Source of the DNA: Lachnospiraceae bacterium | GTDB lineage: Bacteria > Bacillota > Clostridia > Lachnospirales > Lachnospiraceae | Direction: 5' to 3' | NCBI GenBank assembly: GCA_017437785.1 | Contig: JAFRXH010000081.1 | Span: 1 to 52,140, forward strand | DNA length: 52,140 bases | Shown: one piece after another, positions 1-6,309 of the stretch | Numbering within the stretch: the stretch's first letter is position 1 | How the letters are laid out: each line of letters opens with the position of its first letter | Made by a program: the position numbers and the translations under genes | Notes under the pieces: model-generated | What the model saw: the letters and a program-made list of their open reading frames with translations, nothing else | Told to the model about the DNA's origin: nothing | The model's database searches: none

Positions 1-65
1 GTTGTAAGAAATGCTGCTGCCAGAGGTTTGATTATGTTTGCTGCGCTCTTTTTTTTCGTTGACAT
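1..65 (-). CDS. N-terminus of a membrane or exported protein (partial)
   Basis: Only the first 21 codons lie in the window. They begin MSTKKKSAAN and continue into a hydrophobic stretch (IIKPLAAAFLT), which fits a positively charged N-terminus followed by a signal peptide or membrane anchor. The start codon at 65 is preceded by GGAG with a 7-nt spacer, and a near-perfect sigma-A promoter lies at 106-134. The gene continues beyond the left edge, so its function cannot be named. The call rests on start, ribosome site and promoter agreeing with each other. Confidence 0.55.
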   Translation of the reverse strand, partial: MSTKKKSAANIIKPLAAAFLT

Positions 66-105
66 GACAATTCTCCATGCTGATGAATATACTACACCAA
101 ATTCC

Positions 106-134
106 ATTGTATCGCACCGGCGCGGAATTGTCAA
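106..134 (-). promoter_or_regulatory. Sigma-A promoter for the partial gene at 1-65
   Basis: Read on the minus strand, TTGACA (134-129) and TACAAT (111-106) are separated by exactly 17 nt. The -35 matches consensus completely and the -10 in five of six positions. It begins only a few bases after the stop codon of the Hfq-like gene and points at the start codon at 65. Confidence 0.7.
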
Positions 135-138
135 ATTT

Positions 139-393
139 TCAGAAGATCCTTACCCCCATCCCGGGAGGCGGTGTCAGACCATCCGGCGACTGCTGGATCT
201 TCTTTTCCACATTCAGTATATGAGTCACATGCTTCTTATATACTATCCTTTTATGGAAAAATCCACCGACATCTTCTTTAATATAGAAGGCATCCTGATC
301 GGCCCCTTCAAGTATCCCGTCCACTGTGGTACCGGTCGTAAGCTCGATCACCACTCTCTTTTCCAGGAAGTTAAAATCCATGGGATCCATCAT
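139..393 (-). CDS. Small Hfq/LSm-like protein (84 aa)
   Basis: The central part reads like an Sm fold. RVVIELTTGTTVDGILEGAD resembles the Sm1 strand-turn-strand pattern (hydrophobic strand, NG-type turn, G-x-I/L, then D near the strand end). RIVYKKHVTHI resembles the Hfq Sm2 signature VYKHAIST. The C-terminus is Pro/Gly-rich. The start codon overlaps the aminotransferase stop (ATGA), with AGGAGG about 10 nt upstream, so the two genes are translationally coupled. If it is an LSm protein it would bind RNA; this is inference from motif shape, and it could instead be an unrelated small beta-barrel protein. Confidence 0.6.
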   Translation of the reverse strand: MMDPMDFNFLEKRVVIELTTGTTVDGILEGADQDAFYIKEDVGGFFHKRIVYKKHVTHILNVEKKIQQSPDGLTPPPGMGVRIF

Positions 394-1580
394 CTGCCGT
401 ATTCCTCCTTGACAAATTTCCTTAAAGCGGTAAGGCTGCGCTCTACTTTTTCGGTATCTATACAGTATGCCATGCGGAAATATCCCTTAACCCCGAAGGA
501 ATCCGAGGGTACGAGTATCAGATCATACTTCTTTGCTTTTTCGCAGAATGCGTTTGCATCTTCTTCCAGCGCCTTGGGGAAGATATAGAAGGTTCCGCCC
601 GGACGCACTACCGTGAATCCAAGATTTTTAAGCTCATCATAAAGGATGTTCATGTTCTTCTCGTATACGGAAAGGTCGCTGGTCATATCGATGCAGCGTG
701 CCATGGCCATCTGTATCAGGGATGACGGGCAGTTATGACCTATGCCTCTTGAGATCTGGACACACATGGGCACTATCATCTCTGCATCTTTTGCCTTGGG
801 GTTGACCGCCACGTAACCGATACGCTCACCCGGTATGGACAGGGACTTGGAGAATGAATAACAGGATATGCTGTTATCATAAAACTTCGACACATAAGGC
901 GCGTCTGCTCCGTCAAATACTATCTCCCTGTAAGGCTCATCCGAGATAAGGAATATCTCATGTCCGTATTCGTCCTGGGCATCGCGGAGTATATCCGCGA
1001 GTTTTTTCAGGGTCTCAGATGAATATGCTATACCCGAAGGATTGTTGGGGGTATTTATAAGTACTGCCTGCACCTTGGGATTAAGCATCTCTTTGAATGC
1101 ATCAAAATTTATCTGGAAACTTTCGGTATCCGCAGGTACCACCTTAAGGCATGCCCCGGTCTGGTTCACATACGGATTATACTCCGGGAAGAACGGTGCA
1201 AAGGTGATAACCTCATCACCGGGCTGCGTCACGCAGCGAAGGGCATGAGCGATAGCAGATGCTGCCGCACTGGTCATAAAGATATGCTCCGGACCGTAAT
1301 CCATGCCAAAACGCCTCTTTAACGAATCGGCCACTATCTTCCTCACCTCGGGATTACCGGGATTGGGACTGTATCCATGCAGCTGGGAAGATGTCTTTTC
1401 CTTTACCAGATCGCATATGGCCTTATTGAATTCATCGGGAACGGGAACAGAGGGATTACCCAGGCTGTAATCAAATACATTCTCATAGCCTATCTCTTTT
1501 CCCCTCTCCGTAGCATATACCGAAAGTGCCCTTATCACAGACGGCGTATTACACATATCCTTATACTGTTGTGACAACAT
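390..1580 (-). CDS. Class I/II pyridoxal-phosphate aminotransferase
   Basis: A 396-aa fold-type I aminotransferase of the AspC family. Visible landmarks are the substrate-side NTPNNPSG (about 176-183), the PLP-binding SDEPYRE (about 213), and the Schiff-base lysine K245 in SFSKSLSIPGERIG. The reaction is transfer of an amino group between an amino acid and a 2-oxo acid in the cytosol; the substrate (aspartate, aromatic or alanine type) cannot be told from these motifs. Length is normal for the family. The start has GGAGG about 9 nt upstream. It lies 32 bp after pyrK and overlaps the downstream Hfq-like gene by 4 nt, so the three probably form one operon. Confidence 0.9.
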   Translation of the reverse strand: MLSQQYKDMCNTPSVIRALSVYATERGKEIGYENVFDYSLGNPSVPVPDEFNKAICDLVKEKTSSQLHGYSPNPGNPEVRKIVADSLKRRFGMDYGPEHIFMTSAAASAIAHALRCVTQPGDEVITFAPFFPEYNPYVNQTGACLKVVPADTESFQINFDAFKEMLNPKVQAVLINTPNNPSGIAYSSETLKKLADILRDAQDEYGHEIFLISDEPYREIVFDGADAPYVSKFYDNSISCYSFSKSLSIPGERIGYVAVNPKAKDAEMIVPMCVQISRGIGHNCPSSLIQMAMARCIDMTSDLSVYEKNMNILYDELKNLGFTVVRPGGTFYIFPKALEEDANAFCEKAKKYDLILVPSDSFGVKGYFRMAYCIDTEKVERSLTALRKFVKEEYGR

Positions 1581-1612
1581 GATCGTTTTCCTCCGTATTT
1601 ATCATAAGATCC

Positions 1613-2392
1613 TTATATCAAAACATCCTCCGCATCAAATACCGGTCCTTCGGTACAGATCCTGGTATTGTTGACGTGAGTGTGATGATCCTCTTTTGCT
1701 GTCTTGACCACACATCCCAGGCAGGCCCCTACTCCGCAGGCCATGCGCTCCTCTAAAGAGATATAAGCCTTCATCCCCGTATCCTTTGCCAGCTGCTTTA
1801 CCGCCCTGAGCATGGGCATGGGTCCACAGGCACAGACTATATCCGCAAATATCATATTTTCGTTAATGGCATCGATAACGGTTCCCTTTGTACCTATACT
1901 GCCATCCATGCTGGCTGTATAGGTGTGACACACATCGTCAAACTCTTTGCGCAAAAAGTCTTTTGAATCCGCGTATCCCAGGATGCTCACACATCCGATC
2001 CCGGCAGCACTTAAGCTCTTTGCCAGATACAGCATGGGAGGTATGCCTATACCGCCGCCCAGAAGCAGGACTTTCTTTCCCTTCATGGCATCGATGTCAT
2101 AACCGTTACCCAATACTCCCAGCAGTTTGAGCTCATCACCGGGGGCCCTGCGGCTTATCAGCTTTGTGCCTTCACCGCCCGCCCTGAAGACTAGCCGAAG
2201 CTGCGATCTGTCATCGCTGACATCGCAGATACTGATGGGTCTCATCAGCAGGTGGGCTCCGTCTCCGGGATAAACCCCGACAAACTGTCCCGGCAAGGCT
2301 TCCTTTGCCATACTGCTCTTAAGCCACAGTGAATAGATCCCCGGGGCCAGTTCGCTTATTCCGCTTACCTCTGCAATTTCCTTACGTTTCAT
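1613..2392 (-). CDS. pyrK: Dihydroorotate dehydrogenase electron-transfer subunit PyrK
   Basis: A 259-aa FAD/[2Fe-2S] ferredoxin-reductase-type protein. It passes electrons from PyrD to NAD+ in pyrimidine synthesis. The FAD domain holds MRPISI (RxxS type); the NAD domain starts at LLLGGGIGIPPM. Four cysteines near the end (about C219, C224, C227 in CGVGACLGC, and C246 in CTEGPVF) match the PyrK cluster. The usual partner pyrD is not next to it: the downstream neighbour is an aminotransferase and the upstream side is the divergent plsC. A homologous NADH-dependent reductase role is therefore possible, but the sequence is typical PyrK. Confidence 0.85.
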   Translation of the reverse strand: MKRKEIAEVSGISELAPGIYSLWLKSSMAKEALPGQFVGVYPGDGAHLLMRPISICDVSDDRSQLRLVFRAGGEGTKLISRRAPGDELKLLGVLGNGYDIDAMKGKKVLLLGGGIGIPPMLYLAKSLSAAGIGCVSILGYADSKDFLRKEFDDVCHTYTASMDGSIGTKGTVIDAINENMIFADIVCACGPMPMLRAVKQLAKDTGMKAYISLEERMACGVGACLGCVVKTAKEDHHTHVNNTRICTEGPVFDAEDVLI

Positions 2393-2424
2393 ATCTTTAT
2401 CTCTCCAAAGGTCATTTACGAATG

Positions 2425-2453
2425 ATTGTAAAGCTTTTTAACTCTTTTTTCAA
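2425..2453 (-). promoter_or_regulatory. Sigma-A promoter for pyrK
   Basis: On the minus strand TTGAAA (2453-2448) and TACAAT (2430-2425) are separated by 17 nt, about 35 nt upstream of the pyrK start. Confidence 0.65.
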
Positions 2454-2465
2454 TAAAAAGCGCGG

Positions 2466-2494
2466 TTGATTTGCCTTTTTTTACCATTTATGTT
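2466..2494 (+). promoter_or_regulatory. Promoter for plsC with a short GC hairpin in the leader
   Basis: TTGATT (2466-2471), a 17-nt spacer and TATGTT (2489-2494) form a fair sigma-A promoter. Downstream, AGGGGG-CGT-CCCCCT (2512-2526) makes a compact hairpin in the untranslated leader about 30 nt before the plsC start. Its role is unknown. Confidence 0.5.
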
Positions 2495-2556
2495 AATCTA
2501 AAGCCCGCAGGAGGGGGCGTCCCCCTGTTTATCAGGTATAGTTAGGAGAATGCTTC

Positions 2557-3285
2557 ATGATACGCTTAATAATTGTGCTGATCTTTGTACTGATCTTTCT
2601 GCTGTTATCCTTTATTATACAGCCCATCATGTTATTTATAGGGCTCTTCAGCCGCCATGCACGCGACGTCGCAAGCCTGGCCATCGTTAACTGGGCCTTT
2701 CGCGTGGTGCTGTTTTTCTGCGGGACAAAGGCGGAAGTTACAGGCGAGGAAAACGTTCCAAAAGACGAGCCCGTACTCTATATACTCAACCACAGAAGCT
2801 TTTTTGATATTATTTTTACCTACCCCAGGGTTCCCCGTCTTACCGGATACATCGCAAAAAAAGAAATGCTTAAATTCCTGACGCTTACCTGGTGGATGAA
2901 ACTGCTGCACTGTGAATTCTTAGACCGCAAAGATCTGCGTAAAGGTATGAAGACGATCAACGATGCCGCCGATCAGATAAAGAACGGTGTCTCCATGGCG
3001 ATATTTCCGGAAGGCACCAGAAACAAAGGCGAAGAGGCGCTGCTGCCTTTTCATGCCGGCAGCTTTAAGATAGCAGAGAAAAGTGACTGCAAGATAGTTC
3101 CGGTGGTGCTTTACAACACCTCCGCCATATTCGAAGATCACCTTCCTTTTCTTAAGAAGGCCAGGATCAAAGTCGAATATCTTCCCGCAATAGACGTTGC
3201 ACCATTAGACCGCGACGAGCGCAAAGCCCTGCCGGACAAGGTGCACGATATGATGCTCGAATGCTACAAGCGCTTAAGCGCTTAA
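2557..3285 (+). CDS. plsC: 1-acyl-sn-glycerol-3-phosphate acyltransferase (PlsC family)
   Basis: 242 aa. It transfers an acyl group to lysophosphatidic acid to give phosphatidic acid at the inner face of the membrane. An N-terminal hydrophobic segment (about residues 2-31) anchors it. The catalytic HX4D motif is NHRSFFD (H79-D84) and the glycerophosphate-binding motif is FPEGTR (about 150-155), both intact. The start has TAGGAG 7 nt upstream. It stands alone, divergent from pyrK and convergent with the fumarase gene. Other lysophospholipid acyltransferases share these motifs, so the exact acceptor is inferred. Confidence 0.88.
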   Translation: MIRLIIVLIFVLIFLLLSFIIQPIMLFIGLFSRHARDVASLAIVNWAFRVVLFFCGTKAEVTGEENVPKDEPVLYILNHRSFFDIIFTYPRVPRLTGYIAKKEMLKFLTLTWWMKLLHCEFLDRKDLRKGMKTINDAADQIKNGVSMAIFPEGTRNKGEEALLPFHAGSFKIAEKSDCKIVPVVLYNTSAIFEDHLPFLKKARIKVEYLPAIDVAPLDRDERKALPDKVHDMMLECYKRLSA

Positions 3286-3320
3286 GATGGGTACAGGGGA
3301 CTGTACCAATTACAGTTCCC
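3286..3320. repeat. GGTACAGGGGAC hairpin element between convergent genes
   Basis: GATGGGTACAGGGGAC (3286-3301) repeats part of the arm of the large inverted repeat at 6227-6304. Here it forms GGTACA-GGGGAC-TGTACC (3290-3307) or, alternatively, GGGGACTGT paired with ACAGTTCCC. The stop codon of the fumarase gene (3310-3312) sits inside the element. It probably acts as a two-way terminator for plsC and the fumarase gene. Confidence 0.5.
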
Positions 3321-4152
3321 TCACGGCATGACGGTTTACATGACAGCAGATGTTTACACCTACAGGCAGGCCGGCGATATGTGTAGCGTAGGTTTCTATA
3401 TTTACGGCAAATGCGGTAGTGCTGCCGCCCAGTCCACCGGGGCCTATATTACTCTCATTTATTTCTTTTAAGATCTCTTCTTCCAGAGCACGTACATGAG
3501 GTAATTCCGAATGCACTTCGATATTCCGGGTCAGAGCCTTTTTAGCTAATAGAGCACACTTTTCGAAGGTTCCTCCGATACCCACGCCCACTACCATCGG
3601 CGGGCATGCGTTGGGCCCGGCATCTTTGACTGCCGTAAGCACCGCATTTTTAATGCCTTCAACTCCGTCGGCAGGTTTTAACATGAACACCCTGCTCATG
3701 TTCTCGCTGCCAAATCCCTTGGGTGCTATCGTTATCTTAAGCTTATCGCCTTCTTTAACAAAATAGTGGATCACGGCAGGAGTATTGTCTTTGGTATTGA
3801 CTCTTTCTATGGGATCGCCTACGACCGACTTTCGCAGATATCCTTCGGTATAGCCGCGGCGCACGCCTTCATTTATCGCATCTTCCAGACTGCCGCCCGT
3901 TATATGCACATCCTGCCCAAGCTCGACAAATACCACAGCCATACCTGTATCCTGACAGATGGGGATCTGATCCTCTCCGGCAATCTTCAGATTCTTCTGA
4001 AGCTGGCTCAATATGCTCCTGCCCAGTTCGGAATTGTCCGTTTCCGCAGCTTTATCAAGCGCAGAACGCATATCATCCGATAAGCCGTAATTGGCTTCGA
4101 TACACATATCCCTGACTGCATTTATTACTTCCCGGGTATTTATCTCTCTCAT
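3310..4152 (-). CDS. Class I fumarate hydratase / tartrate dehydratase, alpha subunit
   Basis: 280 aa, matching the N-terminal half of iron-sulfur fumarases. It would hydrate fumarate to malate (or dehydrate tartrate) together with a beta subunit. The three expected [4Fe-4S] ligands are visible: C66 in PICQDTG, C183 in NACPP, and C269 or C270 in NICCH, with spacing close to known class I enzymes. I chose the start at 4152 because GGAGG lies 6 nt upstream and the protein then begins MREINTREV as in the family. A longer reading frame to 4227 runs into repeat DNA. No beta subunit gene is adjacent, which is unusual. Confidence 0.85.
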   Translation of the reverse strand: MREINTREVINAVRDMCIEANYGLSDDMRSALDKAAETDNSELGRSILSQLQKNLKIAGEDQIPICQDTGMAVVFVELGQDVHITGGSLEDAINEGVRRGYTEGYLRKSVVGDPIERVNTKDNTPAVIHYFVKEGDKLKITIAPKGFGSENMSRVFMLKPADGVEGIKNAVLTAVKDAGPNACPPMVVGVGIGGTFEKCALLAKKALTRNIEVHSELPHVRALEEEILKEINESNIGPGGLGGSTTAFAVNIETYATHIAGLPVGVNICCHVNRHAVREL

Positions 4153-4177
4153 ACTTATCCTCCAATATGCTTTATGA

Positions 4178-4294
4178 CATTCCCTACTTGCGCGCCTCGC
4201 GGACTGCCGGTCAGCTTTAGCTGACATCTTCCTTTCGGCATTCCCTGCTCGCGCGCGCCTCGCCGGTTGCCGTCAGGCAACGTTTTCCTTTCGG
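4178..4294. repeat. Two tandem 56-61-bp units, each with its own hairpin
   Basis: Unit A (4178-4238) and unit B (4239-4294) both start CATTCCCT and end TCCTTTCGG with GC-rich sequence between. At the same place each carries a hairpin of different sequence: GTCAGCT-TT-AGCTGAC (4210-4225) in A and GTTGCC-GTCA-GGCAAC (4266-4281) in B. Base pairing is kept while the bases differ. It lies between the fumarase gene and the next gene upstream. Confidence 0.6.
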
Positions 4295-4310
4295 AGACCC
4301 TGTGCATAAA

Positions 4311-4335
4311 AAGGGACGGTCATTCCCGTCCCCTT
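4311..4335 (-). terminator. Rho-independent terminator after the DUF4177-like gene
   Basis: Read on the minus strand, GGGACGG (4332-4326), a 6-nt loop and CCGTCCC (4319-4313) are followed by TTTTTATG. The stem sequence is related to the GGGGACGG arm of the repeat at 6227-6304. Confidence 0.75.
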
Positions 4336-4358
4336 AAAATACATGACTTAAACAGTTA

Positions 4359-4973
4359 TTAAGCTTCTATGCGGCGTTCGAATACAATGATCGTCTGCTT
4401 CTTAACAGATGAAAATCCCGCCATCATCAGCTTTCCGCCACTGCCCATCTCTCTGGTGGTAACAGCTACCACGCGGAATCCCTGAGCCGCATATCTGTTG
4501 AGCAGAGTCTGCAGGGAAACATATTCCAGAAGGCTTCCGCCGCCGCTCTTCTCATTGTCCAGCAGTATCTCATCGACTGCTTCCACAGCATACTCATAAC
4601 GGCTGCCTGCATAATTATCAAGCTTATCGTTTACCTTCAGCAGATTATCAAGAAGGCAGGCATTCATAAGCTTTTCGATATCATCGCTTTCGGCATCCTG
4701 GAGCAGGTCCTCCACCATGCGGCGGGTCTTGCGGAAACATACAGTATCGGAATACTGGCTCACATCTTCTATATGCTTCTTAGCCTTATCCATATTCTGG
4801 ACCGAACGGGCATATCCCTTGTTATCCAGATATTCAAAAGCGATCTGCTGGATATTATCCTCGGTCTTCTCAAGACCGGTATCCACTATCTCTTCAATCT
4901 CATTAACGCTTGACGTAGCAACCGAATTGCTCTTTCTGATCATATCCAGCATGATCTGATTAACGTCTATCAT
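4359..4973 (-). CDS. Unknown protein with a DUF4177-like C-terminus (204 aa)
   Basis: No signal peptide or membrane segment is visible, so it is probably cytosolic. Residues 1-150 are charged and helical. The last 50 residues, from EYVSLQTLLNRYAAQGFRVVAV to TIIVFERR, follow the DUF4177 pattern (a helix with 'L..yaaqGfrvV', then a strand ending in 'iivfeR'). I chose the start at 4973 (MIDVNQIM) because AAGG is about 8 nt upstream; the in-frame extension to 5042 has no ribosome site. It has its own promoter and terminator, so it is a single-gene unit. Function unknown. Confidence 0.7.
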   Translation of the reverse strand: MIDVNQIMLDMIRKSNSVATSSVNEIEEIVDTGLEKTEDNIQQIAFEYLDNKGYARSVQNMDKAKKHIEDVSQYSDTVCFRKTRRMVEDLLQDAESDDIEKLMNACLLDNLLKVNDKLDNYAGSRYEYAVEAVDEILLDNEKSGGGSLLEYVSLQTLLNRYAAQGFRVVAVTTREMGSGGKLMMAGFSSVKKQTIIVFERRIEA

Positions 4974-5045
4974 GGCCTCTACCTTCCCTTTTCGATTTGT
5001 CCGAATGCCCCCAAAACTCCGGGTAAGAATACACCCGCACATAAT

Positions 5046-5074
5046 ATCCTAACACAGTAAAGGGCCTTTTTCAA
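5046..5074 (-). promoter_or_regulatory. Promoter for the DUF4177-like gene
   Basis: On the minus strand TTGAAA (5074-5069), a 17-nt spacer and TAGGAT (5051-5046). The leader to the start at 4973 would be about 65 nt. Confidence 0.5.
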
Positions 5075-5089
5075 GTTTTTATTTTGTGC

Positions 5090-6139
5090 TCAGGACTGCG
5101 CCGGAGCTCCTTTTTCAGCTGCAGCGACGTCGTTTTTCTTCTGCTTTGCCGCTTCAAATTTTGCCCTGATCTTCTTTATCGTTTTCTTTATTATAGCCTT
5201 GCCGATAAAGAATCCTGCTATCAGTACTGCTGCCCATACCAGGATATAAGGCAGGTTCATCACCACACCTATACCGAAGTTCTGAAGTCCGCGGCCTATA
5301 TTATGCAGGCTGGATACAAATCCGCTGCTCATCTTTTCCCATGCGGTCTGCTCAACTACCGGTGTCAGCTCCTCGACCTCGCTTACGGTTACTGTAAGTG
5401 TCGCATAATCCACCAGGTTGTCATATGTACGCAGCTGGCTCTCCATACTCTCTATCTGATAACGCACATCGGCAAGCCTGTTCTCGATGGTGATCAGATC
5501 CTCGACAGTCTCGGCCTTTGCCAGCATATTGATAAGGCTCTGCTCTTCGGTACGGAGTGCATTTTTGTGGCTCTCCATATCAACATAAGTAAGCGTAACA
5601 TCCTGAACATTCTGGTTGCGGCTGATGACATTGGACCTGCCGCTCACATCGTTTAAGAACCGGTCTAGTTTATCGGCCGGAATGCGCAAGGTGAAGTTGG
5701 CGCTTCTGCGGGATCCCCTTCCGTTATAACTGCTGCCGTTATAACTGTAGCTGTTCTCCACATATCCGCCCACTGCTGCCGCGCTGCTTTCAAGGAATGC
5801 TACCAGGTCGTCAAACTCCTGTGTCTCAACCTCCAAGTTTACATTTCTTATCAGCTTGCGGCTGCTGGCAGTCTGAGCGCTTTCCTCTACATCAGGCTTA
5901 CCTGACAGTTCGGAAAAACCTGCCTCTGCGGCAGATCCATAATCCGCCATTTCCTCATCCCAGTCCATCTCAGGTGCTTCTGCCACAGCTGCTGCGCCAT
6001 TGGTGGCATAAGTCATCGTAGTATAAGCCGCATCACCTTTTAAATCATATGCCTCTTTAGAAGCAGCTTGTCTTCCGCCGCAAGCGGTAAGTAACATGAT
6101 ACCGGTAAGTACAGGTGCTAATAAAAATCTTTTCTTCAT
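5090..6139 (-). CDS. DUF4349 lipoprotein
   Basis: 349 aa. A signal peptide ends in the lipobox LLTAC, so C20 should be lipid-modified on the outer face of the membrane. A low-complexity acidic stretch (about 21-90) leads to the DUF4349 domain (RKLIRNVNLEVETQEFDDLV to the beta-rich region near residue 250), which includes a long coiled coil (about 190-245). A transmembrane helix lies near 295-320 and a Lys-rich cytosolic tail follows, so the protein is anchored at both ends. Other DUF4349 proteins are cell-envelope proteins of unknown role. The start has GGAGGG about 8 nt upstream, with a small hairpin (ATCCCG/CGGGAT, 6161-6176) in the leader. Confidence 0.85.
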   Translation of the reverse strand: MKKRFLLAPVLTGIMLLTACGGRQAASKEAYDLKGDAAYTTMTYATNGAAAVAEAPEMDWDEEMADYGSAAEAGFSELSGKPDVEESAQTASSRKLIRNVNLEVETQEFDDLVAFLESSAAAVGGYVENSYSYNGSSYNGRGSRRSANFTLRIPADKLDRFLNDVSGRSNVISRNQNVQDVTLTYVDMESHKNALRTEEQSLINMLAKAETVEDLITIENRLADVRYQIESMESQLRTYDNLVDYATLTVTVSEVEELTPVVEQTAWEKMSSGFVSSLHNIGRGLQNFGIGVVMNLPYILVWAAVLIAGFFIGKAIIKKTIKKIRAKFEAAKQKKNDVAAAEKGAPAQS

Positions 6140-6226
6140 AATTATCTCCCTCCGTTTATGATCCCGTCACCGGGATTATGATCTTGTTTTTATGATCTAT
6201 ATACGGATGGGAGAATGTATTTTTAT

Positions 6227-6304
6227 GGGGATGGGTACAGGGGACGGTTCTCTGTGTTCATGAACCCCAATGAACACAGAGAACCGTCCCCTGTACCCAT
6301 CCCC
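6227..6304. repeat. Perfect 35-bp inverted repeat
   Basis: The arm 6227-6261 (beginning GGGGATGGGTACAGGGGACG) is exactly complementary to 6270-6304, with an 8-nt loop (6262-6269). The long stem contains GGGGACGGTTCTCTGTGTTC, a word type I associate with dispersed REP-like or MITE-like hairpins in Firmicutes. It lies just after the chemoreceptor stop and before the DUF4349 gene, so it can also end transcription of the chemoreceptor operon. Related shorter copies lie at 3286-3320 and 4311-4335. Confidence 0.9.
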
Positions 6305-6309
6305 AGCTA

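Noticed and set aside
4153-4227. N-terminal extension of the fumarase alpha subunit
   Set aside because: The extra codons are the hairpin repeat read through; a strong ribosome site precedes the inner ATG.
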